Assembly (NCBI GenBank): GCA_033980235.1
Contig: CM067080.1
Coordinates: 2,592,001 to 2,656,000, forward strand
Length of the DNA stretch: 64,000 bases
DNA from: Diadema setosum
Lineage: Eukaryota; Echinodermata; Echinoidea; Diadematoida; Diadematidae
Reading direction: 5' to 3'
Part shown: positions 46,081 through 57,743 of the stretch, piece after piece
How positions within the stretch are numbered: position 1 is the first letter of the stretch
How the letters are laid out: each line of letters begins with the position of its first letter
Translations under genes and position numbers: made by a program
The notes under the pieces: generated by a model
What the model saw: the letters and a program-made list of their open reading frames with translations, nothing else
What the model was told of the DNA's origin: nothing
The model's database searches: none

Positions 46081-47029
46081 GTCTTGCAGTCCAATAAAAG
46101 ACGATTAATTCCATACTTTTTTTAGCCGAATTTGACACTTTTTGAGGGAGATACAATGGATATAAGAAGCTGCTTGCGATAGAATCTGATTTTGACATGC
46201 ACTGATACATTGCTGGATCCTGACCCATCTACAACTCCTATGGTTATTTTAATCAGTTATTTGAATAGATGAGATTCTAGCGGAAATTTTGATACCAGCC
46301 TCATTTTAGCTCAAAAATAAACGAAGTGATCAAAATTGCACCCAAAGTCGAAGCAAATTTCCGAAAATATTGGTTTTGCGATGCCATCTGTATGCATGTA
46401 GGGTCACGTGACCTTCACGTTAACGAGAATTCCGGACTCGATTTTGTCACTGCAGTGGCAAGTTTTGATCGCGCACGCACTGGCCGTAGTCCCGTATGTA
46501 CAATTAGATGTCCTGTTCTGTAAAATAGTCGTCCACGGTATTGTATCACAGCTAGCGCTACTACTGGTTAGAACTAAACAAAAGTACAGAGATCGATATA
46601 GATCATGACAGAGTACGATCTACTAGTAAAATGTACATGACATCAGTCAATTTCCCTTGTTGTATTTGGCATAGACCCTGCACTATTTCATTATCATTAT
46701 TATCATTACTTTTAATAGAACCAACAGTTAAGTTCTACATTCTATAGTTTGATGAATTCAAAATACATTAATCATTATGATGGTATGGGAATATGTACAA
46801 TCATAATAATGTACCACCTCGTACTAGTCATACTATCACAGTCGTAGCATTAGCATTTTGACAATTTGAATACAATGGGGTGATGTACCAATGTTTTTGT
46901 GACAAATGAAATATTATTTACTTCTGGTTCCACTGTGTTTTAATAGACTTGACAAATGCATGTTTCGTATACTACGTTCATGCCAAATGTCATTTTATTT
47001 TCATCTCAATTGTTGCTATTTCACTTTTT

Positions 47030-48110
47030 TCTTTTGCCTCTTTGTAAAATTTCTATAATGATCTTTGAACAATAGAAAGACAATGCTCTGCTTTATAAAT
47101 GCCATTGGAATTGAACTGTATAAATTCCAGTTGTATACATTTTTGCAATTAGTTTCATTCCTGACAAATATTTAGAATAATTATAATTGTTGTGTAATTG
47201 TTGTGTGTTGTACCTTCTCAAAGTATATATATTTTTTGACCTCTGAATTAACCTTTCAGCACCAACCCCTTGCGAGATGTGTGCCACAAAAGCAGCTTCT
47301 TGCCAAAGGTGTATGAAGACACCTACCAAACACCATCTCCTGCCCCAAGCCAACAATGCCCCACCAAGCCAGCCACTGCGGGGACACCAACCCAGTCAGC
47401 TCCTGCTCTACGCCAAGAGTGCTCAAGAGACAGAACATCCAAGCGTGTGACCCTCCCGCAGGAACTGGTAAATTGGATACAGGATTGCATCTGTAAATTA
47501 TAATTCTTGCTCTTTTCAACTTGCACTCAAGTTCCTCAAACAGGGATTAATAAATTGAAATTTTAGTTGGTACAGTTGTATTGTAAATTTTTGTTAATGA
47601 TTATTGAGCAATAGAAAAAGTGTAATGTTCTTATTTAAGATGCCACTGAACGTTAAGTCATGAAATTTAATTGTACACATTTTAAGAGTAGTCAAATGAA
47701 TTATGGGCAGTAGCTTGAATGACTGTAATCCTTCTCTTGCTGTCATGTAATTGTAGTTCTTCTTGAAGAATATTTTTTAAACTCTGATTTGCCTTTCAGC
47801 ACCAACCCCTTACCAGATATGTGCCACAAAAGCAGCTTCTTGCCAAAGGTGTATGAAGACACCAACCAAACACCATCTCCCCTGCCCCAAGCCAACAATG
47901 CCCCACCAAGCCAGCCACTGCATGGATACCAACCCAGTCACTGCAGGGATACCAACCCAGTCAGCTCTTGCTCAACGCCAAGAGTGCTCAAGAGATGGAA
48001 CATGCCGGAAATGCTCCATTACAGCTTGTTTGTGTGACCCTCCCGCAGGAACTGGTAAATTGAATGCTGTACAGGATTGCATCTGTAAATTATTATTCTA
48101 GTTTAACCCA
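47030..48110 (+). repeat. Tandem duplication of ~540 bp containing an exon
   Basis: Two adjacent units, about 47030-47560 and 47560-48110, match in both the intron part (gagcaatagaaa-type start, ctttcagcaccaacccctt) and the exon part. The second unit has extra bases in the exon. Confidence 0.8.
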
Positions 48111-48505
48111 TTTTGTTTGGTCAGTATAACACTCAAGGTGTATCCCCAAGTCAGTAGAATGCTCATGAAGATCAACTGCTGCCCCCTCATTCTGCTCTTA
48201 GGTTTCACAGGTTGTAATCATGCTGGGTGAGAACTGTCTGGGCAAATGCCCCAGACATGTCCCACTATTCATGTATCCAGACATCACTCAATATGGCTGC
48301 TTTTCAGTTATTCAGGAAAAACTCAGGACTTTTTTGGGATTTACAAGAGACATTGAACAAAGAAGAAATAATGTTGCATATTTAACAAGACAATGTTGAT
48401 GTAAGAAAAATAAGTGTGTGAATAAGCAGTGCAAATGTAAAAAACAGGGGCAAAATTGTGGTCCTGGTTGTACATGCAGGAATTTTACAAATATAACCAT
48501 GTAAT
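47260..48505 (+). pseudogene. Broken multi-exon gene with duplicated Pro/Ser/Cys-rich exon and C-terminal cysteine cluster
   Basis: I do not recognise the family. Three exon-like blocks line up. 47260-47467 (CTTTCAG acceptor, GTAAAT donor) is open, starting TNPLRDVCHKSSFLPKVYED and ending RVTLPQEL. 47800-48054 is a diverged tandem copy with a 2-bp insertion and extra Cys codons. 48202-48503 (acceptor TCTTAG) joins in phase to PQEL and reads VSQVVIMLGENCLGKCPRH, then YPDITQYGCFSVIQEKL. It finishes in a cluster CKKNKCVNKQCKCKKQGQNC and GPGCTC before a stop. That cluster resembles CXC (tesmin/TSO1-like) motifs, often found in proteins of animal transposable elements. One TGA interrupts it at 48397; CGA (Arg) would be the simplest ancestor. 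No upstream exons were identified. Confidence 0.6.
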
Positions 48506-48649
48506 TATGGAAAGTGAAGGTAGTGATAGTGACAATGTAAAATCTAGACACTGCAGATTTGTCTGAAAATGGTATAGCCTTGCTTGCATTGTGATCAAAG
48601 TTGCACAAACCAAGCATATGTGCATTTATACCTGTTTACAGAAACTTCT

Positions 48650-48729
48650 TTTTATTTCTTTTGTTTCAACAAAAAATTAAGGGGGGGGGGGGTGTGCGCC
48701 GGTTGCGGTCCTCCCTGGATCCGCCACTG
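48650..48729 (+). mobile_element. Half-copy of the GGATCCAGG MITE
   Basis: Shares tttatttcttttgtttcaac and the end ctccctggatccgccactg with 44085-44240. The left end is missing. Contains a poly-G run. Confidence 0.5.
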
Positions 48730-49001
48730 TGAAGATGTGTCAGTCAGTTTTGATAAGTTATTTTGTCTAATGCAGTGTGTGAAGAATGTGTGTGAATAAT
48801 GAACATGTATTCATCTAAGAGCAATCCTACCTCTGCATACTACTAGTATACTGATTCTTTGGTTTAGCTTTCTCGTTTAAAGCCTGTATTGTAGTTTATT
48901 TATGAATTATGTTATTTGCCCTAGGTTTTAGTGGCAAACTAAAGTTTTGATGGGCAGAATGTGACCAAATACCTACCCTCATCAAATTTGAAGTTCCACA
49001 T

Positions 49002-49198
49002 ACTGTAACAGTGGATATTTTCGCGCTTGGCCGGGTAAGAAGAGTTTCGCGGGATTTTAATTCCACTGAATCAAGACATCCCACACAGGAATATATGGCA
49101 AGCAAAAATATCCACATACTTTTATTTTCGCGCTAGTTTTTTGGTTGCGCGATATGCACGAAAATTTCAACAACGCGAAAATTTCCACTTTTACAGTA
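49002..49198. mobile_element. MITE with TACTGTAAMAGTGG ends, copy 1
   Basis: Left tactgtaacagtggatattt and right aaatttccacttttacagta are inverted repeats with TA at both tips. The interior has ttcgcgc blocks. 197 bp. Inverted relative of 59938-60143. Confidence 0.78.
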
Positions 49199-49862
49199 AT
49201 CATTCTCTTACAAAGCTTTTATGTATGTGAAAAGGAAAGTACAAATACAGGTGTATCATTGAAAGTAGCTGTGTATGACAAAGGAGGTACTAAGCCTCCT
49301 TGGTATGGTATTATATTGTATGTATAATAGATACCAGGCATGCAGCCAACATTTTTAAAGACACGTATAAGATTGGGAGAGAACTGGAATAACGAAATGT
49401 TGGACATCAGATACCTCAGTCTATGAAAATGTGAGTTATATACAGCTGAGTTATTACACTGAGAAATATGCGTGTTGTCACAATCATTCCTATGACTACC
49501 ACTTATGTATGATACACTTACATGCGTTGATGATCTGATTGGTTAAGCATGTACAAATTCATGTGGTTGCTATCATTATTACATCATAATAATACAAATT
49601 GATCTTGACTGCAAGTCAGCATGCTCATAAGAAACGCACAGTGCCTCTACTCAGATACCACACTCGGGCATTGCCATAAGCATTCCCCATGACTACCACT
49701 TTAAAGGAAATATTCATTTTGTTTATTTTCATAATTGTTATTGTGAACCCTGAGGAAGACATTCATGTATTCTTCGAAAATTCAGCCTGAATGAATAGCG
49801 CTGTTGGACTGAAATGCATTACTACTCTACTTCGCCATCTTTCATATACTGTATAATAGTCC

Positions 49863-50105
49863 GTCGCTGGGGTGACAAGACCTTGTATCTGCAATTTTGG
49901 TGAAAATGACTTTTTTGGATTAATGGTCAAATAATGGGTTAAGTGATGTCCTGTCCAAATCCCAACTTTCTTACTCCAAAAATGAAGCCATCACGGCATG
50001 TCAAAGGAAAGGCTATCCCATTCGCTACAGTGCTTTGGCCGCCATGTTTTTTGGCTCTCCTGAACCTTTGACATTTTGTAGATACGTGGTCTTGTCGCCC
50101 CAGCG

Positions 50106-50107
<2 letters not shown>
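49863..50107. mobile_element. MITE with GTCGCTGGGG ends
   Basis: Left gtcgctggggtgacaagacc and right ggtcttgtcgccccagcgac are near-perfect inverted repeats extending about 27 bp. The right end directly abuts an (AT)n tract. Confidence 0.8.
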
Positions 50108-50166
<59 letters not shown>

Positions 50167-50178
50167 CATATATATATG
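50108..50178. repeat. (AT)n microsatellite
   Basis: About 29 uninterrupted AT units followed by gcatatatatatgc. It generates spurious Ile-Tyr frames on the minus strand. Confidence 0.97.
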
Positions 50179-50730
50179 CTGTTCTTGCCAAATACATGTA
50201 GTACTAGTGGTACATGTGCCTTAAAAGATGTAAACAACCAACCTTGCCAACAGAAATGTTTTTGTTTTGTTTGTTTTTTTGCATCACATCCTGTTTAACA
50301 AAGAGCAATAATGTTTACAATATTTTGTTAGTTTGTTATGAACTTTAGGGTAATCCGTATGATAATGAAAAGTTTTTTCCTGTCATCCTATACTGCCAAG
50401 TAGTTGAAAAGATAATGCAGAATAACTGAAGAGCGTTGTGGAAACTGGGTAGAGGAGAGAGAAAGAAAGAGAGAGAGATGTCCAGTTTAAGGAGGGGAAA
50501 ACAAGCAAGAGTGTGAAAGTCGTGTCTTGTGGAATTTGAATGTGGATTTCAAATCAGTGTAAATTAATGAATGCTACACTGATGATTACTTTTTTCTGTT
50601 TTGATAAAAAGGCTCGAGTACTCATACATGTACATCAATCTGTACAATCCATAGTAGATTTTCAGCTTTTGTTCTCTTGTCTTGCTAGCAGCTTGCTTCC
50701 ATCCACCAGAGACAAAAGATGAAATGTAAA

Positions 50731-50751
50731 TAATAATAATAATAATAATAA
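50731..50751. repeat. (AAT)n microsatellite
   Basis: Seven AAT units. Confidence 0.9.
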
Positions 50752-50959
50752 AATATGAAAATATACATTGTATTTAAATATCTAAGAACATAACAGATCC
50801 GCAAGGAAGCCAGCTTGCTTTGACTATCGTCATTCTCATGAGTCCCATCAGTGATTAGTTACCACAGCCTATGTACCGTCTTGTCATCTGGACACTACAA
50901 TGACCAATGCACCCATCCACACAAGTGTCCAGAGAAATACAAGTACACCTATGCTGGAC

Positions 50960-51130
50960 TAGTACTACCACTGGCTGCTGCTGCTGCTGGCACTACTGGT
51001 ATGGTATTAAGTGTACTAGTACTACTAATGTACTAGTAGTCCACTACTACTATAGCTACTACAGTGTACTGGTACTACTATTAGTGCTACTACTACTACT
51101 ATAGCTACTTACTACAGTGTACTATTTCTA
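50960..51130. repeat. ACT/AGT trinucleotide-rich tract
   Basis: Imperfect runs of actact, ctgctgctgctg and tagtactac, with two copies of ctacagtgtact. Low complexity. Confidence 0.7.
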
Positions 51131-52078
51131 GTTAATAACAATCATAGGCACGTATAGATATACACGTGATACTTCTTACGGAAATACCTGCTTCTGTGGT
51201 TCACCGCAGCGAGTGTTCGGTGCAGTTACCGTTTTTGCTGCAATCGCAACACTGCAAAACGAATACTTGGGACTACACTGACGGGTTCGTGTTTGCACTC
51301 TGTATATATTCACATTCTTCTGTCGATTCCTTCATTTATTTTGATCGATTGGACTCATCAAAAGACGAGATACATACTGAAATGTGATAATGAGTGTTCA
51401 AATCAACTTCAAAATGGTTTGATGTTAGTCTATAAACAGTTAGTTTTACGTCGGGCCCGGCAAAAGCAGAAGCCGTAAGTGGAGATTCACTATGACGTCA
51501 TTCATGGCAGCCTCTGCAGACGGTAATCGACCAATCACAGCACAAGGAAATCGGATTGTCTTCATTAGGGCTAGTTGACAGTGTAGTTGCTCTAGATTTT
51601 GCTGGATCCTGACCCATCTACATGAAATGACCCATAAAGAATTACATTTTTCGATTGATTGATACATTTCCCCCCATTTCGTGATGCTTTTTTATTAACT
51701 CATTGTCTAGAAAAGTGAAATTTACCGGATGATTTTGACTTGAATTATTTTTTTTTTCAACACGATTTTTGATGTGAAATTATAAAATGTTATCGCAGTC
51801 TTTTCTACTTGATATTATGATTTCTGAAAAATTCAGAATTTCGCTGATCATCTGCAAAAAAACCTGGTTTGATATCATGCACATGAAGTGAAATATCGCA
51901 GATTGAAAACCAGTCCTCGAACACGGCACGAGAGACCATTTCAAGGTCACACCGCTGTGCTGTAGAATGATTTAGACACATTTTCGCGACGCTGCCGGCT
52001 GGCTGTCTTTTACGACTAACAAGGTTCCTGCAAACTAGGGTATGAATGGGTACCTGGTGACTATAGGGCAATAGTAAA

Positions 52079-52146
52079 ATGGCAGGGCCCTCTGGTAGAA
52101 CAGTGGCAGCGCTGAAGAAGCTACTGTTGAAAAAGAAGACCCTGTT
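52079..52146 (+). CDS. Possible first coding exon of an unidentified gene
   Basis: An ATG at 52079 begins MAGPSGRTVAALKKLLLKKK and runs into a strong donor GTAAGT at 52147. The preceding 200 bp are less repetitive, with cgcgacgctgccggctggct. Composition (basic, Leu-rich) is unlike nearby noise. No next exon was identified and no family recognised. It could equally be chance. Confidence 0.25.
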
Positions 52147-52889
52147 GTAAGTATTACACTGTATCATCATTCTACTAATCTTCATGTGGGGAAATTGTGA
52201 AAGAGACACTTAGTAACAAATTACTCAGTGCCTGTGTTAAGACTACATGTAAGTTTAACTGACTTTGGCCTTAAACCAAAGACCTTTGGCAATTGGCATA
52301 TCATGTATGAGAATATTGCTTACAAAGTGCAACGGTGGTGAGCCAAGATTTGTAACGCACAGATGGTACAAGTACCAGTACACTACATGATATGCAGTTT
52401 TGGCATTGAAATACCATGTCATGTAAACAGGAAATTAAAATGGGCCAAGAGTTTGAAGTTTGATTTTTAAAAAAAGAAAAAAAAAAAGATTTTAGACTCA
52501 CTTATGTTTCAACAAAACTACAGTATTTGTTCCAAGTTCATGTTGTCATTGCCAGTAACCAAGGATAGCCTGGCGGTAGTGTCACCACCACATGCTAATC
52601 ACAAAGTCTATGCATCACACACACAGCTCGGTCTGATCTTTACCTCATTAAGTGGAGAGTACTGTAATATTGTTTGGCAAAGATGATCTCAAAAAGTTTG
52701 TTCCTAAACATCTAAAAGCAGTGTGATTTCTTTGTCAACCTTAATGCCAGGCAGCTAAAGATAGCATAAGGTCTAAATAGAAAAGAATACTATCATACAC
52801 TACATGCACAATATGTACATTTAGTCAGTGTCAACTTTGTGCCTACAAATTGCATAGTAAATACCAGTGGTAATCATTATACATGCATA

Positions 52890-53557
52890 TGTGACCCGCT
52901 ACAACAAAAGGATCCGAAAGTCAGGGAAGGACAATTTTCTGAAAATGGCATGACATTATTCCTTTACTCTTCTACCTTAATTTCATATACAGCACAACTC
53001 ATAAAAGTACTTGGTTGTGGAGATATCGATGATTCTATTAGTGCATGTCAAGTAGTTGAGGAAATCAGAGTTTCGAGAAAAAACGCCTTCAAAGTTTTCC
53101 TTCCGACGCTATCAAGATCAAGGGGAGGCGAGACAGTTTTGACCGCTTGACAATAGAAGGCATGCTCCTAGCAACCTCCGCGATGTTCATTCAAGCTTAT
53201 CGCCAGCGGTCTATGCACAACCAATCAGCAATCAGGATGCCACGCACTGACCAATAAGATCACTCCCTTGTTGCTGGGGGCGGAGTCTTGCAGCGGCACT
53301 AAATCCAAATCTTCGGACATGTTTCTATTACCTTGAAAGTCGGAAAATCATGGTCCAGAAAAACGCTGATTTCTTGCCTTTCCTTTGATCATTAGCTTCG
53401 AAATTTCAGCAGATGATAGACAAAACACTAGACTACAAAATTATGCCAAAAACAGAAATCCGATTGTTATGACCAATTTTGATGATGTGACTTCAAACTT
53501 GATTTTCTCGGCTCAGCCGTCAGCGACTTTAGGATCCTTTTGTTGTAGCGGGTCACA
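52890..53557. mobile_element. TGTGACCCGCTACAAC-ended element, copy 2
   Basis: 668 bp with inverted ends TGTGACCCGCTACAACAAAA, extending to gga-tcc, and TA on both sides (52888-52889, 53558-53559). Same family as 25406-26167. Confidence 0.85.
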
Positions 53558-53957
53558 TATTATGAGCAAGATCTTTGAGGAAGAGGAACCTTTAATGTGT
53601 AAATATAACTATACGTAGTATCATAGATTGTTTTGGTGGTGAATATTTCTAATATCACATCCTGAATCATGAAACCATGGAGCTACTGTATTATAGCTCC
53701 ATGTAGCTCCATGATGAAACCAAGGAGGTAGCCACTTCCTCATGAATTTGTGCATGACTTGTTAGCCAGATGGTTCAAGTAACTTTGAAAGCCATGAATG
53801 TGAGTGATTGGACCCATTTTCTTTTATTTTGTTCCTGGAAAATGGTTGTTGTGACTGCTGTAAAATGTTATGACCAGATGGAATGTGACCTTGCTGATCA
53901 TGTGAAAATGATCCCAAACCATCTGGCAATGCATTTGTAAGGGTCAAAGTTGATGTT

Positions 53958-54042
53958 TTAACTCGTTGAGGAAAGTTTGATTATGCTACAACACGCATTA
54001 CCCACAGACGCCTGCCCCAGTACACTCCTCCTCAATGGGTAA
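53958..54042 (-). mobile_element. Short palindromic element, copy 3 of 4
   Basis: ttaactcgttgaggaaagt at one end and ctcctcctcaatgggtaaa at the other. Directly abuts the fold-back element that starts at 54041. Confidence 0.5.
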
Positions 54043-55420
54043 AGGACAAGTTCACCCTGGGATTGAGTGAATGCAGCAATTCAAAAATAGTAGAACACAT
54101 TCCATAATCAGAGAAAGTTGGGGGGAAATTAGACAATCCGTTCAAAAGTTATGAATTTTTAAGAAGTTTCTGTGCAGTCACTGCTGGATGAGAAAACTAC
54201 TACAGCTTGTGATATCACATGCATGGAACGATGTAAAGAAAATGAACAGTAGATAAAATTCGACATTTTTTTTGCCTATGTCATATAAAAAATAAAGGAA
54301 ATAATAAGATCATTTCAGGGTAATTCACAACCATTATAATTACTTCACCTTTTGGTCCTTCAGCAAATTACAGCCAAGAAAATTCCCATTTCATCCATTA
54401 TCATATGTGACCCTGCAACTCAAAACAAACAAAAAGTCGCCAGACATGAATTTTTAGTTAAGACCATATTCTGAAAGAGCAGACTTTAAGCTTTGAAATG
54501 ATGTATAACTCAAATCAAATGGACTCTCCTAACCTATCTAAATATTGGAAAGAAAGCACAAACTCAGGAAAAGTGTGAACTGAGAAAAGAGGCTCTGAAG
54601 TATAGTCAGTGTCTATTCAAGCGCTTAATCTTTACCAAACCGTGCTGGTTGTGCGATGAATGGGACAAAAAACAGGAAGTAAACCACCAGAGTAACAACA
54701 ATGAAGGGTTTATCAGATTAAACTGAAATGAAGCATGCCTCATTAACACATTCTGTCCATAATTAATGCCAACTTTCAAAGCAGTAGCACTATCCTTTCA
54801 AAAGTTATTAGAGTTGAAAGTGAAGAGTGTGGACAAGGTTTTTCAGAAATGAAAAAGGGATTCTAAAGACACACCTAATCACACTATTCTACCAAAAATG
54901 TTCAAGATAAACTGCTAAAAAAACACACTTTCCTGCCCGTTTTATGATACCAAATTTTAGCATGATGTAAAAGAAGACCTGCTCTTTCAGAAAATATGAA
55001 AAAGTCAAGTTCGGCTAGGTTGACCCATTTCACTTTTTTTCAGTCCTCATGCAAAATCAGTGTGCGCGACTTTATGTTCGTTTTGAGGTGCACGGTCACA
55101 TATTGTAAACTAAAATTGGAACAGAAAATCATGCAAATTCTGACAAACATGGTTGTCAGTTTACGGTTGCCATGCCAACCAGCAATATCGGACATAGCTT
55201 AATCATACATCAAAATGTGCGCAATAAGATTTTAGGAAAAGTCTCCAAATTTGGTTGAAATCGGGAGTGGCTACGAAATATGGTGGGGGGGGGGGGGGGC
55301 ACAATGTGGAACTTTGGAAAGGATTGTCCAATTTTCCCCAAACTTTCACTGAAAGTATTCTACTAATATTGCTGCATTCACTCAATCCACATGTACATGA
55401 AAGTGGACTTGTCCTTTAAA
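54041..55420. mobile_element. Fold-back element, copy 3, split by another element
   Basis: Left arm taaaggacaagttcaccctg (54041-54260) and right arm ggattgtccaattttcccca to ggacttgtcctttaaa (55318-55420). The TGTGACCGTG element at 54406-55100 lies between them. Confidence 0.7.
54406..55100 (-). mobile_element. TGTGACCGTG-ended element, copy 4 (inverted)
   Basis: 695 bp, flanked by TA on both sides. Reverse complement of the family at 10697-11387 and closest to the truncated copy at 40973-41490. Confidence 0.82.
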
Positions 55421-55801
55421 AGATACAACAGTTACTGTACATTTAAATGTGAAGAAGGCCCTTACAGTCAGTCCGCAGCACGTATGCTAATGAGCCGATC
55501 CGGCAGGATTTATTCAGCACTCTCGTTGACGATCTTTGCGTTCGAAAGGTGTCTCGTCGTGCGAAATTTTGCGAGACTTTGATAGGGCTATGGTTTTCAC
55601 AGTATAGCGACTTGTACATACATTCGTCATGGCTACAAGTCACGGTAAATTGTTCTCCAGATTTTGATCTTTATTTTGATACTAAATTTGCGTATAACAT
55701 CGGATCTTATCATGACTATATAATCAGTTGAATTTGCGTAAATTTTACCTGCTTTTCACGGAAGATTTTGTCGTCTAAAGTTCTTTTTTGGTTCCTGACC
55801 G

Positions 55802-55991
55802 GATTAAGAAACTGTTGTTTCTGATTTTGGCTTTTTCGTAGAGAGGAAACTTAGATGCTCATCATATATTGGAGTCAAGGAGACGCAAGCATGATTGATT
55901 AAGAAACTGTTGTTTCTGATTTTGGCTTTTTCGTAGAGAGGAAACTTAGATGCTCATCATATATTGGAGTCAAGGAGACGCAAGCATGATT
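55802..55991. repeat. 95-bp tandem duplication inside the CTTA transposon
   Basis: Two almost identical copies containing gattaagaaactgttgtttc and ttggagtcaaggagacgcaa. Confidence 0.92.
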
Positions 55992-56076
55992 TATACTAGT
56001 TTTTCCGTTTTGAAATGTCTGTAAAATTCACTCCTAAGCCAGAAGTATGCTCCACACAAAGTGTACAGTGGCGCGA

Positions 56077-56215
56077 AAGAGCTCTCTCATTGGACAGTGC
56101 TTGCATTCAGCGCTTGAACTACACGCGTGCCAAGAAACCGCAAGTGACATGAAACCGTTATGTAGCAGCGTAATGACGTAATGTAAGCGCTGAATGCAAG
56201 CGCTGTCCAATGAGA
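56077..56215. repeat. Internal inverted repeat inside the CTTA transposon
   Basis: gagctctctcattggacagt then gcttgcattcagcgctt on the left pairs with aagcgctgaatgcaagcgct then gtccaatgagagagct on the right. A hairpin of about 40 bp with few mismatches. Confidence 0.88.
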
Positions 56216-56682
56216 GAGCTTTCTCTTGAGATTGCACGGTTTCAAGGTGATCAGCACTGACATTGATGTATATTTTACTGGTTCCTGACCGGATTAAGCA
56301 ACAAATTGTCAAGATATTTACATGGATACAAAGATTAGGAAATGGACTACCAAATAAAGCATTTTCATTGAGACGCAAGGTGAATTTGGTATTTTTTTGA
56401 CGTCTTGAACGTGTACTGCACGCATTACTTTTTTCATCATTTTTCAAGCTCAAATTACGCTATGATATTTTTCATTTACAATAATTTGAGTAACATGTGA
56501 CGATAGTTTACATATTTTCCTTGAATTTGATACCAAATTTGTGAACATAAGGTGTATTTTTGTTGCCGAAAGCCCAAGGACAAAATCCCCTTACGCAGCT
56601 CATTACGTATGCAAGCCTAGAGCGGGCTTGCATACGAGTTGAATAAATACGAGCGAATTATCGGGTGCTGCGGACTGACTGC

Positions 56683-56775
56683 TTAGCCCGTGGTGGACGA
56701 GTCCCGAGTATATTTGGGCAAGTGTCTATGGGAAATGCGTGTTGAAGCAAAATCAACCCGTCCTCAACAGGTTAA
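56683..56775 (+). mobile_element. Short palindromic element, copy 4 of 4
   Basis: ttagcccgtggtggacgag to cgtcctcaacaggttaa. Its left edge coincides with the CTTA duplicated by the transposon, so the transposon inserted exactly at this element's end. Confidence 0.55.
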
Positions 56776-57743
56776 ACACTTGGTGTCATGGTTTGAAAGT
56801 GTTCATGTTAAAGGCCTCTTGTTATTCAAGGTTGTAGCACTGCCTTACTTCCACATGCACACACTCACACAATTTCCCTGTTTCATTCTCAGTAATCATT
56901 TATCCAAATGTGCCCATAGTTTGTGCATACAGAATGTGACCAGACAAATATTATCCCAAGATAACTTCAAGTCCATTTTTTGCCCCCTTGGTCATTAGAC
57001 TTAAAATAAAATTGATGTCCATTCAGGGTGTGTTTCTCTGAATTCTGAAAACAATGCATCCTTTTCTGGAAAGTGTAATACTATACTGATGTTTTTTCCT
57101 AGTGATTTCCCAGTTTGAAAGATGAAGATCATCAGAGACGGATATTAGATCCTGCTATCAGATCTTTTCCAGTGAAGAGATCAGATGTAGTTAAAAGAGG
57201 AATTTCAGTCAAGTTAAAAGTTAGTCTGATAAGAAAGACTGTCACTTTTTTACTCCTTCTGTTCAGCGTAACTTTTAACTGCAATTTAATTTCCCTTTGA
57301 AAATTGAACTACATATCAATAGGCCTATTTTTGTAAATTCCTGTCCTTTTCAAAAGGAGAATTTCTTTCCTTCAGTCATTGGTTAAGATCTAAGAGACAA
57401 TTTCCTTTATATCCTATTCATTTTACATTCCACATGAAATTGGCCAAAAAGACAAAAATGTTTGCAATTAGGTGAGTTTGCTGCATCCTGTAGAACCACT
57501 CCCAGTTGTGCACATTTGCCAAAAAGTTACAAAGATTTCCATTGCAAGCCACATCTGGCCACCTTTCAGTCGACAATGTTTGTAGGCATTACTGTCCCTT
57601 TAAAGCAGACATGCTGGTATGGTTCATGTGTGTTTATTTTAGTGGGTTGTTCTTATAATAAGAAGTTCATGGTATAGTAGATGACCATGTTGCAAAAATT
57701 GTGAGCAGATATTCCCTCATAATCTTCTTGCAGAGATCTGAAT

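Larger units (their letters stand above)
55465..56681. mobile_element. 1217-bp DNA transposon with CTTA target duplication
   Basis: Perfect 17-bp inverted ends CAGTCAGTCCGCAGCAC, directly flanked by CTTA on both sides (55461-55464, 56682-56685). No transposase. The interior has a 95-bp tandem duplication (55802-55991) and a ~40-bp-arm inverted repeat (56077-56215). A solo left end of the family is at 45907. Superfamily not assigned. Confidence 0.85.

Noticed and set aside
47789..48037. 82-codon frame as the intact version of the duplicated exon
   Set aside because: Comparison with the first exon copy shows a 2-bp insertion. This frame ends in a stop before the donor.
49939..50237. Ile-Tyr repeat proteins on the minus strand
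   Set aside because: Product of the (AT)n microsatellite.
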